DNA from: Halobaculum rubrum
GTDB taxonomy: Archaea > Halobacteriota > Halobacteria > Halobacteriales > Haloferacaceae
Assembly: GCF_019880225.1 (NCBI RefSeq)
Contig: NZ_CP082284.1
Location: 1,612,001-1,676,000 of the forward strand
DNA: 64,000 bases
Direction: 5' to 3'
Shown: positions 26,677 through 35,452 of the stretch, piece by piece
Numbering within the stretch: position 1 is the first letter of the stretch
Layout of the letters: each line of letters opens with the position of its first letter
Notes under the pieces: model-generated
The model's database searches: none
What the model was told of the DNA's origin: nothing
The model's input: the letters and a program-made list of their open reading frames with translations, nothing else
Position numbers and translations under genes: made by a program

Positions 26677-27888
26677 ATGAGTGACGCAGACGCGGACGCG
26701 CTCGTCGTCCGGGGCGGAACCGTGCACACCCAGACCGACAGGGGAACGATCGACGGGGACGTGCTCGTCGTCGACGGCGAGATCGCGGCCGTCGGCGACG
26801 TCGACGCGCCCGGCGACGCGACGGAGATCGACGCGACGGGGATGGAGGTCACTCCCGGGCTGATCGACGCCCACAGCCACGCCGGGATGGCCGAATGGGG
26901 CGAACCGGAAGACGGCGACGTCAACGAGGGAACGAGCGCGACGACGCCACACGTGAACGCGCTCGACGGCTTCCACCCGCGCGACGAGGAGTTGCAGGGG
27001 GCGTTCCAGAACGGCGTCACCACCGTCTCCGCGCGCATGGGCTCGGGCAACGTCATCGGCGGGATAATCTGCTCGATGAAGACGTACGGGACGGTTGCCG
27101 ACCGGATGTTCATCAGGGAGGACGGCATGAAGGCCGCGATGGGCGAGAACCCCAAGCGCTTCCACGGGGAGCAGGAGGGGCGCCAGCCGTCCACGCGGCC
27201 GGGGGTCGCCGCCACCCTCCGCGAGGAGCTCATGGCGACCGAGGACTACATCGAAGCGCGCGAGCACGCCCGCGAGAACGGCGAGCCGTTCGAACGCGAC
27301 CTGGGGCGGGAGAACCTCGCTCGCGTCCTCGAGGAGGACCTGCCGCTGCGGGTCCACGCGCACCGCTCGGACGACATCATGACCGTGTTCCGGATCGCCG
27401 AGGAGTTCGACATCGACGCGCTCTCGATCGAACACGCTACCGAGGGTCACGTCGTCGCCGAGGAGTTCGCCGAGCGCGACGTGCCCGCCATCGTCGGCCC
27501 GTCGTTCTCGTCGGCCTCGAAGTACGAGCTCCGCAACATCACCTTCGAGACGCCCGGGATCCTCCACGATGCGGGCGTCACCGTCGCCATCCAGACCGAC
27601 GCGCCGGTGCTCCCCCAACAGCACCTCGACGTGTGCGTCGGCCTCGCGGTCCGCGAGGGGTTCCCCGAGGAGGCGGCGCTGGACGCGGTGACCACGAACC
27701 CCGCCGACATCCTCGGGATCGGCGACCGCGTCGGCGACCTCGCCGAGGGGACGGACGCCGACCTGGTCGTGTGGGACGGTCCGTTCCACGAGATGGACAC
27801 CCGCAGCCGGCACGTCGTCGTCGACGGGGAGGTCGTGTTCGACCGCGAGCGCGACGACGTCGACCCGCGCGAGGAGTACGCGTGGTGA
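26677..27888 (+). CDS. Metal-dependent amidohydrolase, 403 aa
   Basis: Imidazolonepropionase/dihydroorotase-like amidohydrolase. The barrel metal ligands are DAHSHAG (about residues 65-71), RVHAHRSDD (about 224-232), IEHATEG (about 250-256) and the catalytic Asp in QTDAPVLP (about 307-314). The small N- and C-terminal beta domain (LVVRGGTVHT and VWDGPF...VVVDGEVVF) is typical. It resembles the hydrolases found beside peptidases and imidazolonepropionase; the natural substrate cannot be told from sequence. ATG at 26677. Confidence 0.88.
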   Translation: MSDADADALVVRGGTVHTQTDRGTIDGDVLVVDGEIAAVGDVDAPGDATEIDATGMEVTPGLIDAHSHAGMAEWGEPEDGDVNEGTSATTPHVNALDGFHPRDEELQGAFQNGVTTVSARMGSGNVIGGIICSMKTYGTVADRMFIREDGMKAAMGENPKRFHGEQEGRQPSTRPGVAATLREELMATEDYIEAREHARENGEPFERDLGRENLARVLEEDLPLRVHAHRSDDIMTVFRIAEEFDIDALSIEHATEGHVVAEEFAERDVPAIVGPSFSSASKYELRNITFETPGILHDAGVTVAIQTDAPVLPQQHLDVCVGLAVREGFPEEAALDAVTTNPADILGIGDRVGDLAEGTDADLVVWDGPFHEMDTRSRHVVVDGEVVFDRERDDVDPREEYAW

Positions 27889-28175
27889 TCGGGGCGGGTG
27901 ACGAACGGGACCAGTGGTACACGAGACGTGACGGCGCAACCGACGCGAGCGGGAGGCCGTCGACCTCCGGGCCGTCCGGTGCGTCGGGGCCGTCCGGTAC
28001 GTCTGAGCGGTCGGGCGCCTCCGCTCACTGATCGGATCGCTCCCGCGTATCGATCGTTCGGGTACCGGTTCGCCCTCCGCTTCGACTCGAACACGACCCC
28101 CGCGACACCGGCGACGGTGCCGCCGCTGTCCGCGACGCTGCCGACCGCTTCGACCTCCGAGACACGAGGACCGAC

Positions 28176-29459
28176 GTGACCGACACGACAGCCCCGACCG
28201 ACGACCCGGACGACGCGCCCGCCTACTCCGAGCAACAGGTGCGGACCGTCGTCCTCAGCCTCGTCGCCGGGGTGTTCTTCGGCGGGGTGGGCGGCGGCGT
28301 CGCGTTCCCGACCATCCCGGCGCTGGGGTCGGTGCTCGGCATCGCGCCGGTTCTCGTCGGACTGATCCTCTCGATCAACCGGTTCACGCGGCTGGTGATG
28401 TCGACGCCGGCGGGGAGCATCCTCGACCGCATGGGGACGCGCCGGCCGATGATCGCGGGGTTCCTGGTGCAGGGGCTCGTCCCCTTCGGCTACCTCGTCG
28501 GGCTGAACCCGCCGTTCGGGCTCCCGTCGTCGGCCGTCTTCCTCGTGTCGCGGGCGGCGTGGGGGATCGGCTCGGCGTTCGTGTTCGTCGGCGCCTTCTC
28601 CACGGTGACGCACGTGACCACGTCGGCGAACCGCGGACGCTGGGTGGGCTACATGCGCGGCGGACAGAGCCTCGGCTTCCCGACGGGGCTGATCCTCGGC
28701 GGCGTCGTCACGGAGCTGTACGGCTACGCGGAGGCGTTCGCCGTCGCGGGCGTCGCCGGGCTGGTCGCGGCGGCGGTCGCCTACCGCGTACTTCCGAACG
28801 TCTCGCCCGAAGTCGGCGAGAAGAGCCGCCTGCGGGACGTTCCCGCGCTCGTCCGGGCGGACACCCGGATCGGCGCCGTCGGCGCGGTCAACTTCACGAT
28901 CCGGTTCCTCTATGCGGGCGTCCTGCTGTCGACGGTCGTGCTGTACACCGAGGCCAACGACATCTCGCTGGGCGGGTTCGCCGGCGCCGGCACAAGCGGC
29001 CTCGTGATGGCTGTCTCCGTCGTCGCGCTGGCGGTGTCGAACCTCGCGGTCGGTCGCTTCTCCGACAGCATGGGCCGGCTCACGACGGTCGTCCCCGGCC
29101 TCGCCGTGTTCGGGTCGGGGTTCGCGCTCACGGCGCTGGTGCCGACCGCGCCGGGCGTGCTCGCGGGCGTCGGCCTCGTCGGCGCGGGCGCCGGGCTGAC
29201 GGGCCCGCCGCTGTTGGCGTACCTCGGCGACATCGCGCCCGGCGGGGACGTGGGCAAACTCGGCGGCGTCTACAACGTCTTCGGCGACCTGGGCTCGACG
29301 CTCGGCCCGCTGGTGGCGCTCCCGCTTGCGGCCGAGATCGGCCTCTCGGCGGAGTATCTCGCGTGCGTCGGGCTCGTCGTCGTCGCCGGGGTCATCGCCG
29401 CGACGACGTTGCGGGACGATTCGGCGGCCGACGCGCCGACCGTCGCCGGCGACGACTGA
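28176..29459 (+). CDS. Major facilitator superfamily transporter, 427 aa
   Basis: Twelve hydrophobic segments in two sets of six. The loop after helix 2 has the MFS motif A pattern (STPAGSILDRMGTRRP, about residues 75-90). Gly-rich helices 1 and 5 (FFGGVGGGVAFPTIP; GGQSLGFPTGLILGG) suggest a drug- or sugar-efflux type (DHA1-like). Substrate unknown. Start is GTG; the frame upstream reads as non-coding. The 287-base gap before it contains only an 18-base tandem pair (27970-28005, GGGCCGTCCGGT...) and no gene. Confidence 0.88.
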   Translation: MTDTTAPTDDPDDAPAYSEQQVRTVVLSLVAGVFFGGVGGGVAFPTIPALGSVLGIAPVLVGLILSINRFTRLVMSTPAGSILDRMGTRRPMIAGFLVQGLVPFGYLVGLNPPFGLPSSAVFLVSRAAWGIGSAFVFVGAFSTVTHVTTSANRGRWVGYMRGGQSLGFPTGLILGGVVTELYGYAEAFAVAGVAGLVAAAVAYRVLPNVSPEVGEKSRLRDVPALVRADTRIGAVGAVNFTIRFLYAGVLLSTVVLYTEANDISLGGFAGAGTSGLVMAVSVVALAVSNLAVGRFSDSMGRLTTVVPGLAVFGSGFALTALVPTAPGVLAGVGLVGAGAGLTGPPLLAYLGDIAPGGDVGKLGGVYNVFGDLGSTLGPLVALPLAAEIGLSAEYLACVGLVVVAGVIAATTLRDDSAADAPTVAGDD

Positions 29460-29505
29460 GGCGAGGTCGAGTGAGCGTGTAGCGCGAACGAAGCCTCGTA
29501 CGGAC

Positions 29506-29533
29506 GGCGGAGCGGTCCCCGTGCCGCTCCGCC
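29506..29533. terminator. 10-base perfect stem after the MFS gene
   Basis: GGCGGAGCGG (29506-29515) and CCGCTCCGCC (29524-29533) enclose an 8-base loop, 47 bases after the MFS stop. There is no T-run after it, so it may be a transcription roadblock or RNA-stabilising stem rather than a classical terminator. Confidence 0.45.
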
Positions 29534-29673
29534 CACGAACAGGGCGAGACGCGAACCGAGCGGAGCGCGAACGAGCCGCACCGCTCGGCGTCGCGTCGGC
29601 TCCAGCCGGATCCGAACCGGCGACCCCCGCGGGCGACGCGAACGCTTAGGAGTCGCCGGCGGCGATGGCGAGT

Positions 29674-30315
29674 ATGACCGTTCTCTGCACCGGCTACGAG
29701 CCGTTCGGCGACCACGACGTGAACCCCTCCGGCGAGGTCGCCGAGGCGCTCGACGGGCGGACCGTCGCGGGCCACGAGGTCGTCGGTCGGGTGCTCCCCG
29801 TCGCGTTCGGCGCCGCCGAAGACCGGATGGCCGACCTGATCGACGAGCACGACCCGGCGGCCGTCGTCGCCACCGGCCTCGCAGCCGGGCGGTCGGCGGT
29901 CTGCGTCGAGCGCGTCGCGATCAACGTGGCCGACACCGTCGGTGTTCCCGACAACGACGGCAACGACCCGGTCGACGAGCGGCTCGACCCGACGGGACCG
30001 GACGCGCGGCGCTCGACGCTCCCGGTTCGCGAGACGGTCGAGGCCTGTCTGGCGGAAGGCGTCCCCGCTCGCGTGTCGAACACCGCGGGCACGCACCTCT
30101 GTAACGGCATCCTCTACCGGACGCTCGCGCTGCTCGCGGGGACGAACACGCCGGCCGGCTTCCTCCATCTCCCTGCGACGCCCGAGCAGGCGGCGTCGGC
30201 CGCGGCGGACGGCGAGGCGGCCCGCGGCGGGAGCGTGCAGCCGAGCCTCCCGCGGGCGCTGGACGAGCGGGCGGTCGAACTCGCGTTCGAGGCGGCGCTC
30301 GACGGCGGCGAGTAA
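29674..30315 (+). CDS. pcp: Pyroglutamyl-peptidase I (C15), 213 aa
   Basis: Removes N-terminal pyroglutamate (5-oxoproline) from peptides in the cytoplasm. Family opening MTVLCTGYEPFGDHDVNPSG is clear. The catalytic triad can be read as Glu79 (VCVERVAINVAD), Cys143 (NTAGTHLCNGILY) and His165 (GFLHLPATPEQ). Length 213 is normal. An ATG three codons earlier (29665) is possible. The released 5-oxoproline would be a substrate for oxoprolinase-type enzymes, of which HyuA at the right end of the window is a distant relative. Confidence 0.92.
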   Translation: MTVLCTGYEPFGDHDVNPSGEVAEALDGRTVAGHEVVGRVLPVAFGAAEDRMADLIDEHDPAAVVATGLAAGRSAVCVERVAINVADTVGVPDNDGNDPVDERLDPTGPDARRSTLPVRETVEACLAEGVPARVSNTAGTHLCNGILYRTLALLAGTNTPAGFLHLPATPEQAASAAADGEAARGGSVQPSLPRALDERAVELAFEAALDGGE

Positions 30316-30331
30316 CGGGAACGGGGACGAT

Positions 30332-30640
30332 TCAGTCAGTATCGACCGGCGAACCGCCGTCAGGGGCGGCGGTCTCACGGGTCGGAGTCGCGTCGGCGGC
30401 CGTCGACGCGGCCGGTTTTTCCGACAGCGCTCGGCGGCCATGCTCGGTGATCCGGAAGATCTGCTCGTCGGTCACCGCCTCCACGAACCCACGCTCCGCG
30501 AGCGTCGCCAGCCGACGCTCCACCAGCGGGATGTGGAGCCCGGTGTTGGCGGCGACGAGCGCCGGGTAGTCCACGCTCGACCCGTCGAGGTGGCGCAGCA
30601 CTCGCTCGTCGACGTCGGAGAGATCGGTGGGTTCGGACAT
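30332..30640 (-). CDS. Winged-helix DNA-binding protein, PhiH1-repressor-like, 102 aa
   Basis: A single winged helix-turn-helix: DVDERVLRHLDGSSVDYPAL, then HIPLVERRLATLAERGFVEA and the wing EQIFRITEHGRRAL (about residues 8-75). The tail is unstructured and acidic. Small wHTH proteins of this kind in haloarchaea resemble the repressor of phage PhiH and may regulate neighbouring genes. I chose the ATG at 30640 over 30667, since nine extra residues (MSWYQLTRK) are not typical. Converges with pcp (16-base gap). Confidence 0.8.
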   Translation of the reverse strand: MSEPTDLSDVDERVLRHLDGSSVDYPALVAANTGLHIPLVERRLATLAERGFVEAVTDEQIFRITEHGRRALSEKPAASTAADATPTRETAAPDGGSPVDTD

Positions 30641-30785
30641 CTTTCGTGTTAATTGGTACCATGACACATGAATCTGTCGCCGGCGTCGGGCCGTCCGTGG
30701 ATCCGGCTCGACGAACGGCCGGCAATCCGGCGCGATGGCCGACCGGGATCCGGGAACTCAAGGCGGTCGCGTCGAACGCCGGGGT

Positions 30786-32135
30786 ATGCGACTACCGAAC
30801 GCGGCCGTGGGCGACGCACAGACGAGCGGCTTCGGCTGGGACGTGTTGACCGACCTGGTCGACGTAGGGAGTCGAATGGCCGGGCAGGCGGGCGAGCGCC
30901 GCGGCGCCGAAGTCGTGCGCGACGCCCTCGAGCGCGCCGGCGCCCGCGACGCCCGGATCGAGGAGTTCGAGATCCCCGGCTGGTGGCGCGGCGACTCCTC
31001 GCTGTCGATCCACGAGCCTCACGAGCGCGTTCACGACGGCCAGCAGGACGTGCTCGCGCTCCCCGGCTGTCCCGCGGGGGAAGCGACCGGGCGCGTCGTC
31101 GACGTGGGCGACGGCACCTACGAGGAGTTCGAGGAGAAAGCCGAGGAACTGGACGGCGCCATCGCGATGGCGTCGTCGGCGACGCCGGAGTCGGTCGACC
31201 GCTGGATCCACCGGATGGAGAAGTACGTCAACGCCGCCGACCACGGCGCCGTCGCGTTCGTCTTTCGCAACCACCTCGACGGGTCGCTGCCGCCGACCGG
31301 CGAGGTCGGCTACCACGAGCGCCCCGGGCCGATCCCCGCCGTCGGCGTCTCCTGTGAGGTCGGGAAGCGTCTCGCCCGGTACGCCGAGGAAGGCTGTGAG
31401 GCGACTGTCTCGGTGGACTGCCGCAACGAGGCGACGACCTCGGTGAACGTCGAGGCGGAGGTCGGCCCCGACACCGACGAGCACGTCCTCCTCACCGCGC
31501 ACGTCGACGCCCACGACATCGCCGACGGCGCCAACGACAACGGCGCCGGCTCCGCGCTCGTCGCGGCGGTCGGCCGGATCCTCGCCCGCGACGACGTGGA
31601 GCTGGACACCCGCGTCCGCCTCGTCACCTTCGGCTCCGAGGAGATCGGTCTGTGGGGGGCGTACCACTGCGCGGAGACGACCGATCTGGACGACACGAAC
31701 TGCGTCGTCAACCTCGACGGCGCCTGTTCATCGCGGAACCTCCGCGTGGGAACGAACGAGTTCGAGGAGATGGGATCGGTGTTCGAGGCGGTGACCGACG
31801 ATCTGGACGCCAGCCTCTCGACGGACGACACTATCTCCCCGCACGGCGACCAGTGGGCGTTCGTGCAGGAGGGCGTCCCGGCCGTGATGACCTCGACGAC
31901 CTCCGAGCAGTCCGGCCGCGGCTGGGGTCACACCCACGCCGACACGCTCGACAAGCTCGACTCGCGTGACCTGCGCGACGTGGCCGTCCAGGTCGCCGAG
32001 GCGGTCGCGCGTCTCGCCGCCGCGGACGTGGAGACGCCGGGACGGAGCCGCGCGGAGATGCGCGACGCCATCGACGAGGGGTACGAACAGGAACTGCGGA
32101 TGGGCGGGCGCTGGCCGTACGCGGATCTCGAGTAG
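30786..32135 (+). CDS. M28-family zinc aminopeptidase, 449 aa
   Basis: Co-catalytic zinc peptidase, probably releasing N-terminal amino acids from peptides. Ligands read in order: TAHVDAHD (His), GANDNGAGSALV (Asp), FGSEEIGLWGAYH (Glu-Glu), NLDGACSS (Asp) and GHTHADTLDK (His). A protease-associated insertion (about residues 90-200) precedes the catalytic domain. No signal peptide, so it is cytoplasmic. The ATG at 30786 follows the start pattern of relatives; an ATG at 30735 adds 17 Arg-rich residues and is less likely. Confidence 0.88.
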   Translation: MRLPNAAVGDAQTSGFGWDVLTDLVDVGSRMAGQAGERRGAEVVRDALERAGARDARIEEFEIPGWWRGDSSLSIHEPHERVHDGQQDVLALPGCPAGEATGRVVDVGDGTYEEFEEKAEELDGAIAMASSATPESVDRWIHRMEKYVNAADHGAVAFVFRNHLDGSLPPTGEVGYHERPGPIPAVGVSCEVGKRLARYAEEGCEATVSVDCRNEATTSVNVEAEVGPDTDEHVLLTAHVDAHDIADGANDNGAGSALVAAVGRILARDDVELDTRVRLVTFGSEEIGLWGAYHCAETTDLDDTNCVVNLDGACSSRNLRVGTNEFEEMGSVFEAVTDDLDASLSTDDTISPHGDQWAFVQEGVPAVMTSTTSEQSGRGWGHTHADTLDKLDSRDLRDVAVQVAEAVARLAAADVETPGRSRAEMRDAIDEGYEQELRMGGRWPYADLE

Positions 32136-32215
32136 GGACAGGCTGGAGCGGGCGGGGACGCGATCCGACGAACGAGGACGCGCCCGTTCGGGTCCGCCTG
32201 CGGTACACACTCCTC

Positions 32216-32908
32216 TCAGTCGCCGCGGCCGAGGAACTCCCCGAGGTCGTCCATCACCTTCCCCTCGGCGCGTGCGAGGTGCTCCCACGCCGTCGTCGTG
32301 CTGACGTCCAGCTCCGTTGCCACGTCCTCGACCCCGGCGTCCTTCTCGTGGCCGTAGTACCCCGCCCGGATCGCCGCCGCGAGCGCCTCGCGTTGGCGCG
32401 GGGTCAGATCGTGGAGGACGCCCGCAGTCTCGAAGCGCGGGCCGGCGTCGACCTCGTGCATCTCGAGCTGCCGGACCAGCTCGACCTCGTTGCCGCGGGC
32501 CTCGACCGCGTCGACGACCGTCGAGAGGTCGTCGGCGGCGTCGAGATACACGACCCATCGCTCGTAGCCGCCGGTGATCTCGGTTCCCGTCCGGTAGTGA
32601 AGCCCCAACTCCGCGAACAGCTCGGTGATGCTGTCCCACCGAGGCACTTCGATGGTGAGCGCAACGAAGACCGTCGACTCGCCGAGCGGGGTGATCGGCT
32701 CGGCCTCGATCACCGGGTCGCCGGCCGCGTACACGTCGATGAACCCGGCGATGTCGTCCGGGTCGCCGGTCAGCTCGACGATCCGCTTGCGCTCGTCCTC
32801 CCGTCCCGTCATCGACGACACCGACCGCATCGTCACCTCCGGGTAGCGCTCGGACGCCGCCGTCTCCGGCTGACCGACGTGTTTGATCTTGAGTGTCACC
32901 TCGCGCAT
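32216..32908 (-). CDS. HTH-10 (Bat-like) transcription regulator, 230 aa
   Basis: The C-terminal helix-turn-helix is of the Bat/HTH-10 type: LTPRQREALAAAIRAGYYGH (about residues 170-189), then VATELDVSTTTAWEHLARAE. The N-terminal domain (MREVTLKIKHVGQPE...) resembles the sensor part of such regulators. A TATA box AAATATATC at 32949-32957 (minus) lies only 11-19 bases from the first ATG (32938) but about 45 from MREV (32908), which favours 32908. Target unknown; the operon of ggt diverges from it with a 259-base gap. Confidence 0.82.
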   Translation of the reverse strand: MREVTLKIKHVGQPETAASERYPEVTMRSVSSMTGREDERKRIVELTGDPDDIAGFIDVYAAGDPVIEAEPITPLGESTVFVALTIEVPRWDSITELFAELGLHYRTGTEITGGYERWVVYLDAADDLSTVVDAVEARGNEVELVRQLEMHEVDAGPRFETAGVLHDLTPRQREALAAAIRAGYYGHEKDAGVEDVATELDVSTTTAWEHLARAEGKVMDDLGEFLGRGD

Positions 32909-33167
32909 CGAACGAACCTCATCCCCGTCGTCGCTCATATTGTCCCTGATATATTTGGGCCTCTATTGGGTTTTTCGCACCGTCTCCTCGCGAGGCATCC
33001 TGACGGCGAGGGGTCCGTCGGGACGTCGACTTCGAACGTCGATCCTTCCGGTGTCTCCGTGTGAACACAAAATAGGTCACGACATGCCGGTTCGACGATA
33101 ACTACAGGACGTGTGCGCCGGAAATATTCGGGACCACGTTTTCACCGCCCCGGTGACTCCCGTGAGT

Positions 33168-34805
33168 ATGGACAACCCGGACATCGATCGGTTCGCGTCC
33201 CGCCGATCGACGGTGTACGGTCAGCGCGGAGTCGTGGCCACCAGTCAGCCGCTCGCGTCGCAGGCGGGGATCTCCGTGCTCGAGGACGGTGGAAACGCCT
33301 TCGACGCGGCGGTCGCGACCGCCGCCGCGTTGAACGTCGTCGAGCCGACCTCGACCGGGCTCGGCGGCGACGTGTTCGCGCTGTATCGTACCGCCGACGG
33401 CGAGGTTGGCGCGATGCGCTCGTGTGGCCCCGCGCCCGCCGAGGCGACGATCGAGACCGTGCGCGAGGCCGTCGCCGACGAGGAGGGAGTCGACCCCGCC
33501 GACGCCGAGATGCCAGACACCGGCGCCCACGCGGTGACGGTCCCCGGCACCGCCCGCGGGTGGGAGGTCACCGCCGAGCGGTTCGGCGAGAAGTCGTTGG
33601 GCGACCTGCTCCAGCCGGCGATCCGGTATGCGATCGACGGGTACCCTGTCTCGGAGGTCGTCTCCGCACAGTGGCAACACGGCGAAGAGCTGTTCGAGAC
33701 TGACCACGCGCGGGAGGCGTACCTCTTCGACGGCGAGGCGCCCGACGTGGGTCAGCACGTGACGCTCCCGAAGCTGGGCGAGTCGATGCGACGGATCGCC
33801 GAGGAGGGCGCCGACGTGGTGTACGAGGGGGAGATCGGCGAGCAGATCGCCGCCGAAGTGCAAGCGCAGGGCGGCTTCCTCACGACCGACGACCTCGCCG
33901 ACTTCGAGCCGGAGTTCCCCGATCCCGTCTCGACTACGTACAACGGGACGGAGGTGTACGAGCTGCCGCCGAACAACCAGGGGCTCATCGCGCTGGAGGC
34001 GCTGAACATCGCCGAGGAACTGGGCGCGGGCGAGCACGACTACGACTCGCCCGAGCGCGTCCACTACTTCTCGGAGGCGCTGAAGCTGGCATTCCACGAC
34101 GGCCACCGCTACATCACCGACCCCGACTTCGAGGAGCACCCGCCGCTGGCGAGCAAGGAGTGGGCCGCAACGCGCGCGCAGGAGGTCGGCGAGGAGTGCA
34201 ACGACGACGTGACGTTCGGCGTGCCCGACGCGAACGCCGAGGACGCGGACACGGTGCTGCTGTGCGTCGCCGACGACGAGGGCAACGTCGTCTCGTTCAT
34301 CAACTCCCGGTTCGCCGGCTTCGGCTCCGGGCTGGTCGCCGGCGACACCGGCATCGCGCTGCAGAACCGCGGCTCGTCGTTCTCGCTGGACCCGGACCAC
34401 CCCAACTCGCTGGCGCCCGGCAAGCGACCCTTCCACACACTGATCCCGGCGCTGGCGGACTTCGCGCCCGACGACGACGGCACCGACGACTGGGCGGCCT
34501 TCGGCGTGATGGGCGGCTACATGCAGCCGCAGGGGCACGTGCAGGTGATCTCGAACGTCGTCGACTACGACCAGCCGCTGCAGACGGCGCTCGACAGCGC
34601 CCGCTGGCGCTACCGCGAGGAGGGGAGCCTGGCGCTGGAGCCGCAGTTCGACGGCAACACGGCCGCGAAGCTGGTCCGGAAGGGCCACGACGTGAGGACG
34701 CTCCCGCCGGCGCTGTTCGGCGGGGCGCAGATCGTCCGCAGCGCCGACGGCGTCCTCTCGGCCGCGACCGAGCCCCGCAAGGACGGCAACGCGCAGGGGT
34801 ACTGA
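33168..34805 (+). CDS. ggt: Gamma-glutamyltransferase-like enzyme (Ntn hydrolase), 545 aa
   Basis: Cleaves gamma-glutamyl bonds in thiol compounds or peptides. The large-subunit start ATSQPLASQAGISVLEDGGN and TSTGLGGDVFALY match the family. The autoprocessing threonine is Thr362 in DTVLLCVADDEGN, aligned with the nucleophile of E. coli GGT, followed by GSGLVAGDTG and the C-terminal PGKRPFHTLIPAL. There is no signal peptide, as in cytoplasmic YwrD-like members. Haloarchaea use gamma-glutamylcysteine as their main thiol, so degradation of that compound or of imported gamma-glutamyl peptides is plausible. A TATA-like GAAATATTCGG (33120-33130) supports the ATG at 33168 over the GTG at 33111. Confidence 0.88.
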   Translation: MDNPDIDRFASRRSTVYGQRGVVATSQPLASQAGISVLEDGGNAFDAAVATAAALNVVEPTSTGLGGDVFALYRTADGEVGAMRSCGPAPAEATIETVREAVADEEGVDPADAEMPDTGAHAVTVPGTARGWEVTAERFGEKSLGDLLQPAIRYAIDGYPVSEVVSAQWQHGEELFETDHAREAYLFDGEAPDVGQHVTLPKLGESMRRIAEEGADVVYEGEIGEQIAAEVQAQGGFLTTDDLADFEPEFPDPVSTTYNGTEVYELPPNNQGLIALEALNIAEELGAGEHDYDSPERVHYFSEALKLAFHDGHRYITDPDFEEHPPLASKEWAATRAQEVGEECNDDVTFGVPDANAEDADTVLLCVADDEGNVVSFINSRFAGFGSGLVAGDTGIALQNRGSSFSLDPDHPNSLAPGKRPFHTLIPALADFAPDDDGTDDWAAFGVMGGYMQPQGHVQVISNVVDYDQPLQTALDSARWRYREEGSLALEPQFDGNTAAKLVRKGHDVRTLPPALFGGAQIVRSADGVLSAATEPRKDGNAQGY

Positions 34806-34900
34806 CCGGCTCCCCGACGCTCACTGACTGGTGAGCGGTGACAGCCGTTTGCTCGCCCGGAACCGACACGCTCATTCGCTCCTCGGCCATTCTGGCGCCC

Positions 34901-35392
34901 GTGCCACAGTCCCCGCGAAGTCGCGAGGATCGCGACCGCCTCGGCTTCGACGAGACGCGTGACTACCTCGGCGCGGCGGTCGCCGCCCTCCTCCCGGCGT
35001 CGCTGGTCGCCCGGGGGCTCTCGATCGCCGTCGACACCGACCGCGAGGTGTACGCGCCGGGCGACCCGGTATCGGTGCGCGTCGTCATCCGCAACCGGTT
35101 CCCCGTGCCGGTCGCGGTGACGACCTCGTCGCGACGCCTGTGGGGGTGGGAGGTCGACGGCGCGCTGGAGGCCAGCGAGGAGCCCCGGCGCGACCCCGGG
35201 GGCTCGGGGACGCTCTCGTTTCGCGCCCGCGAGCGCAAGACCTACGAGTGGACGTGGGACGGCCGGGTGACCCGTCGCGACGACCGCGGCGTTCGCTCGT
35301 CGCCGCTCGACCGCGGCGACCACGAGATCCGCGCGTTCGTCGCGACCGGGAACGAGCGACCCGAAGCCCGGACGACGTTCCGGATCGAGTGA
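34901..35392 (+). CDS. Conserved hypothetical, Ig-like fold suspected, 163 aa
   Basis: After a charged N-terminus (RSREDRDRLGFDETRDYL) the rest alternates strands: GLSIAVDTDREVYAPGDPVS, then VRVVIRNRFPVPVAVTTSSR and GSGTLSFRARERKTYEW. The GDPVSVRVVIRNRF pattern with an EVYAPGD lead resembles BsuPI/Ig-like beta-sandwich domains. Function unknown. The start is a GTG at 34901. It lies 95 bases downstream of ggt on the same strand and may be co-transcribed. Confidence 0.6.
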   Translation: MPQSPRSREDRDRLGFDETRDYLGAAVAALLPASLVARGLSIAVDTDREVYAPGDPVSVRVVIRNRFPVPVAVTTSSRRLWGWEVDGALEASEEPRRDPGGSGTLSFRARERKTYEWTWDGRVTRRDDRGVRSSPLDRGDHEIRAFVATGNERPEARTTFRIE

Positions 35393-35452
35393 CTGGGCCG
35401 TCGCTGTCGAACCCGTCGGCAGATCGAGAAACCCGACTGACGACCGGTCGTC

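Noticed and set aside
27898-28179. 93-codon frame ahead of the MFS gene
   Set aside because: Arg/Pro/Thr-rich, contains an 18-base tandem repeat, and overlaps the MFS start without any coding signal.
33102-34688. Minus-strand open frame of 528 codons over ggt
   Set aside because: Antisense shadow of the gamma-glutamyltransferase gene with its catalytic Thr and subunit motifs.
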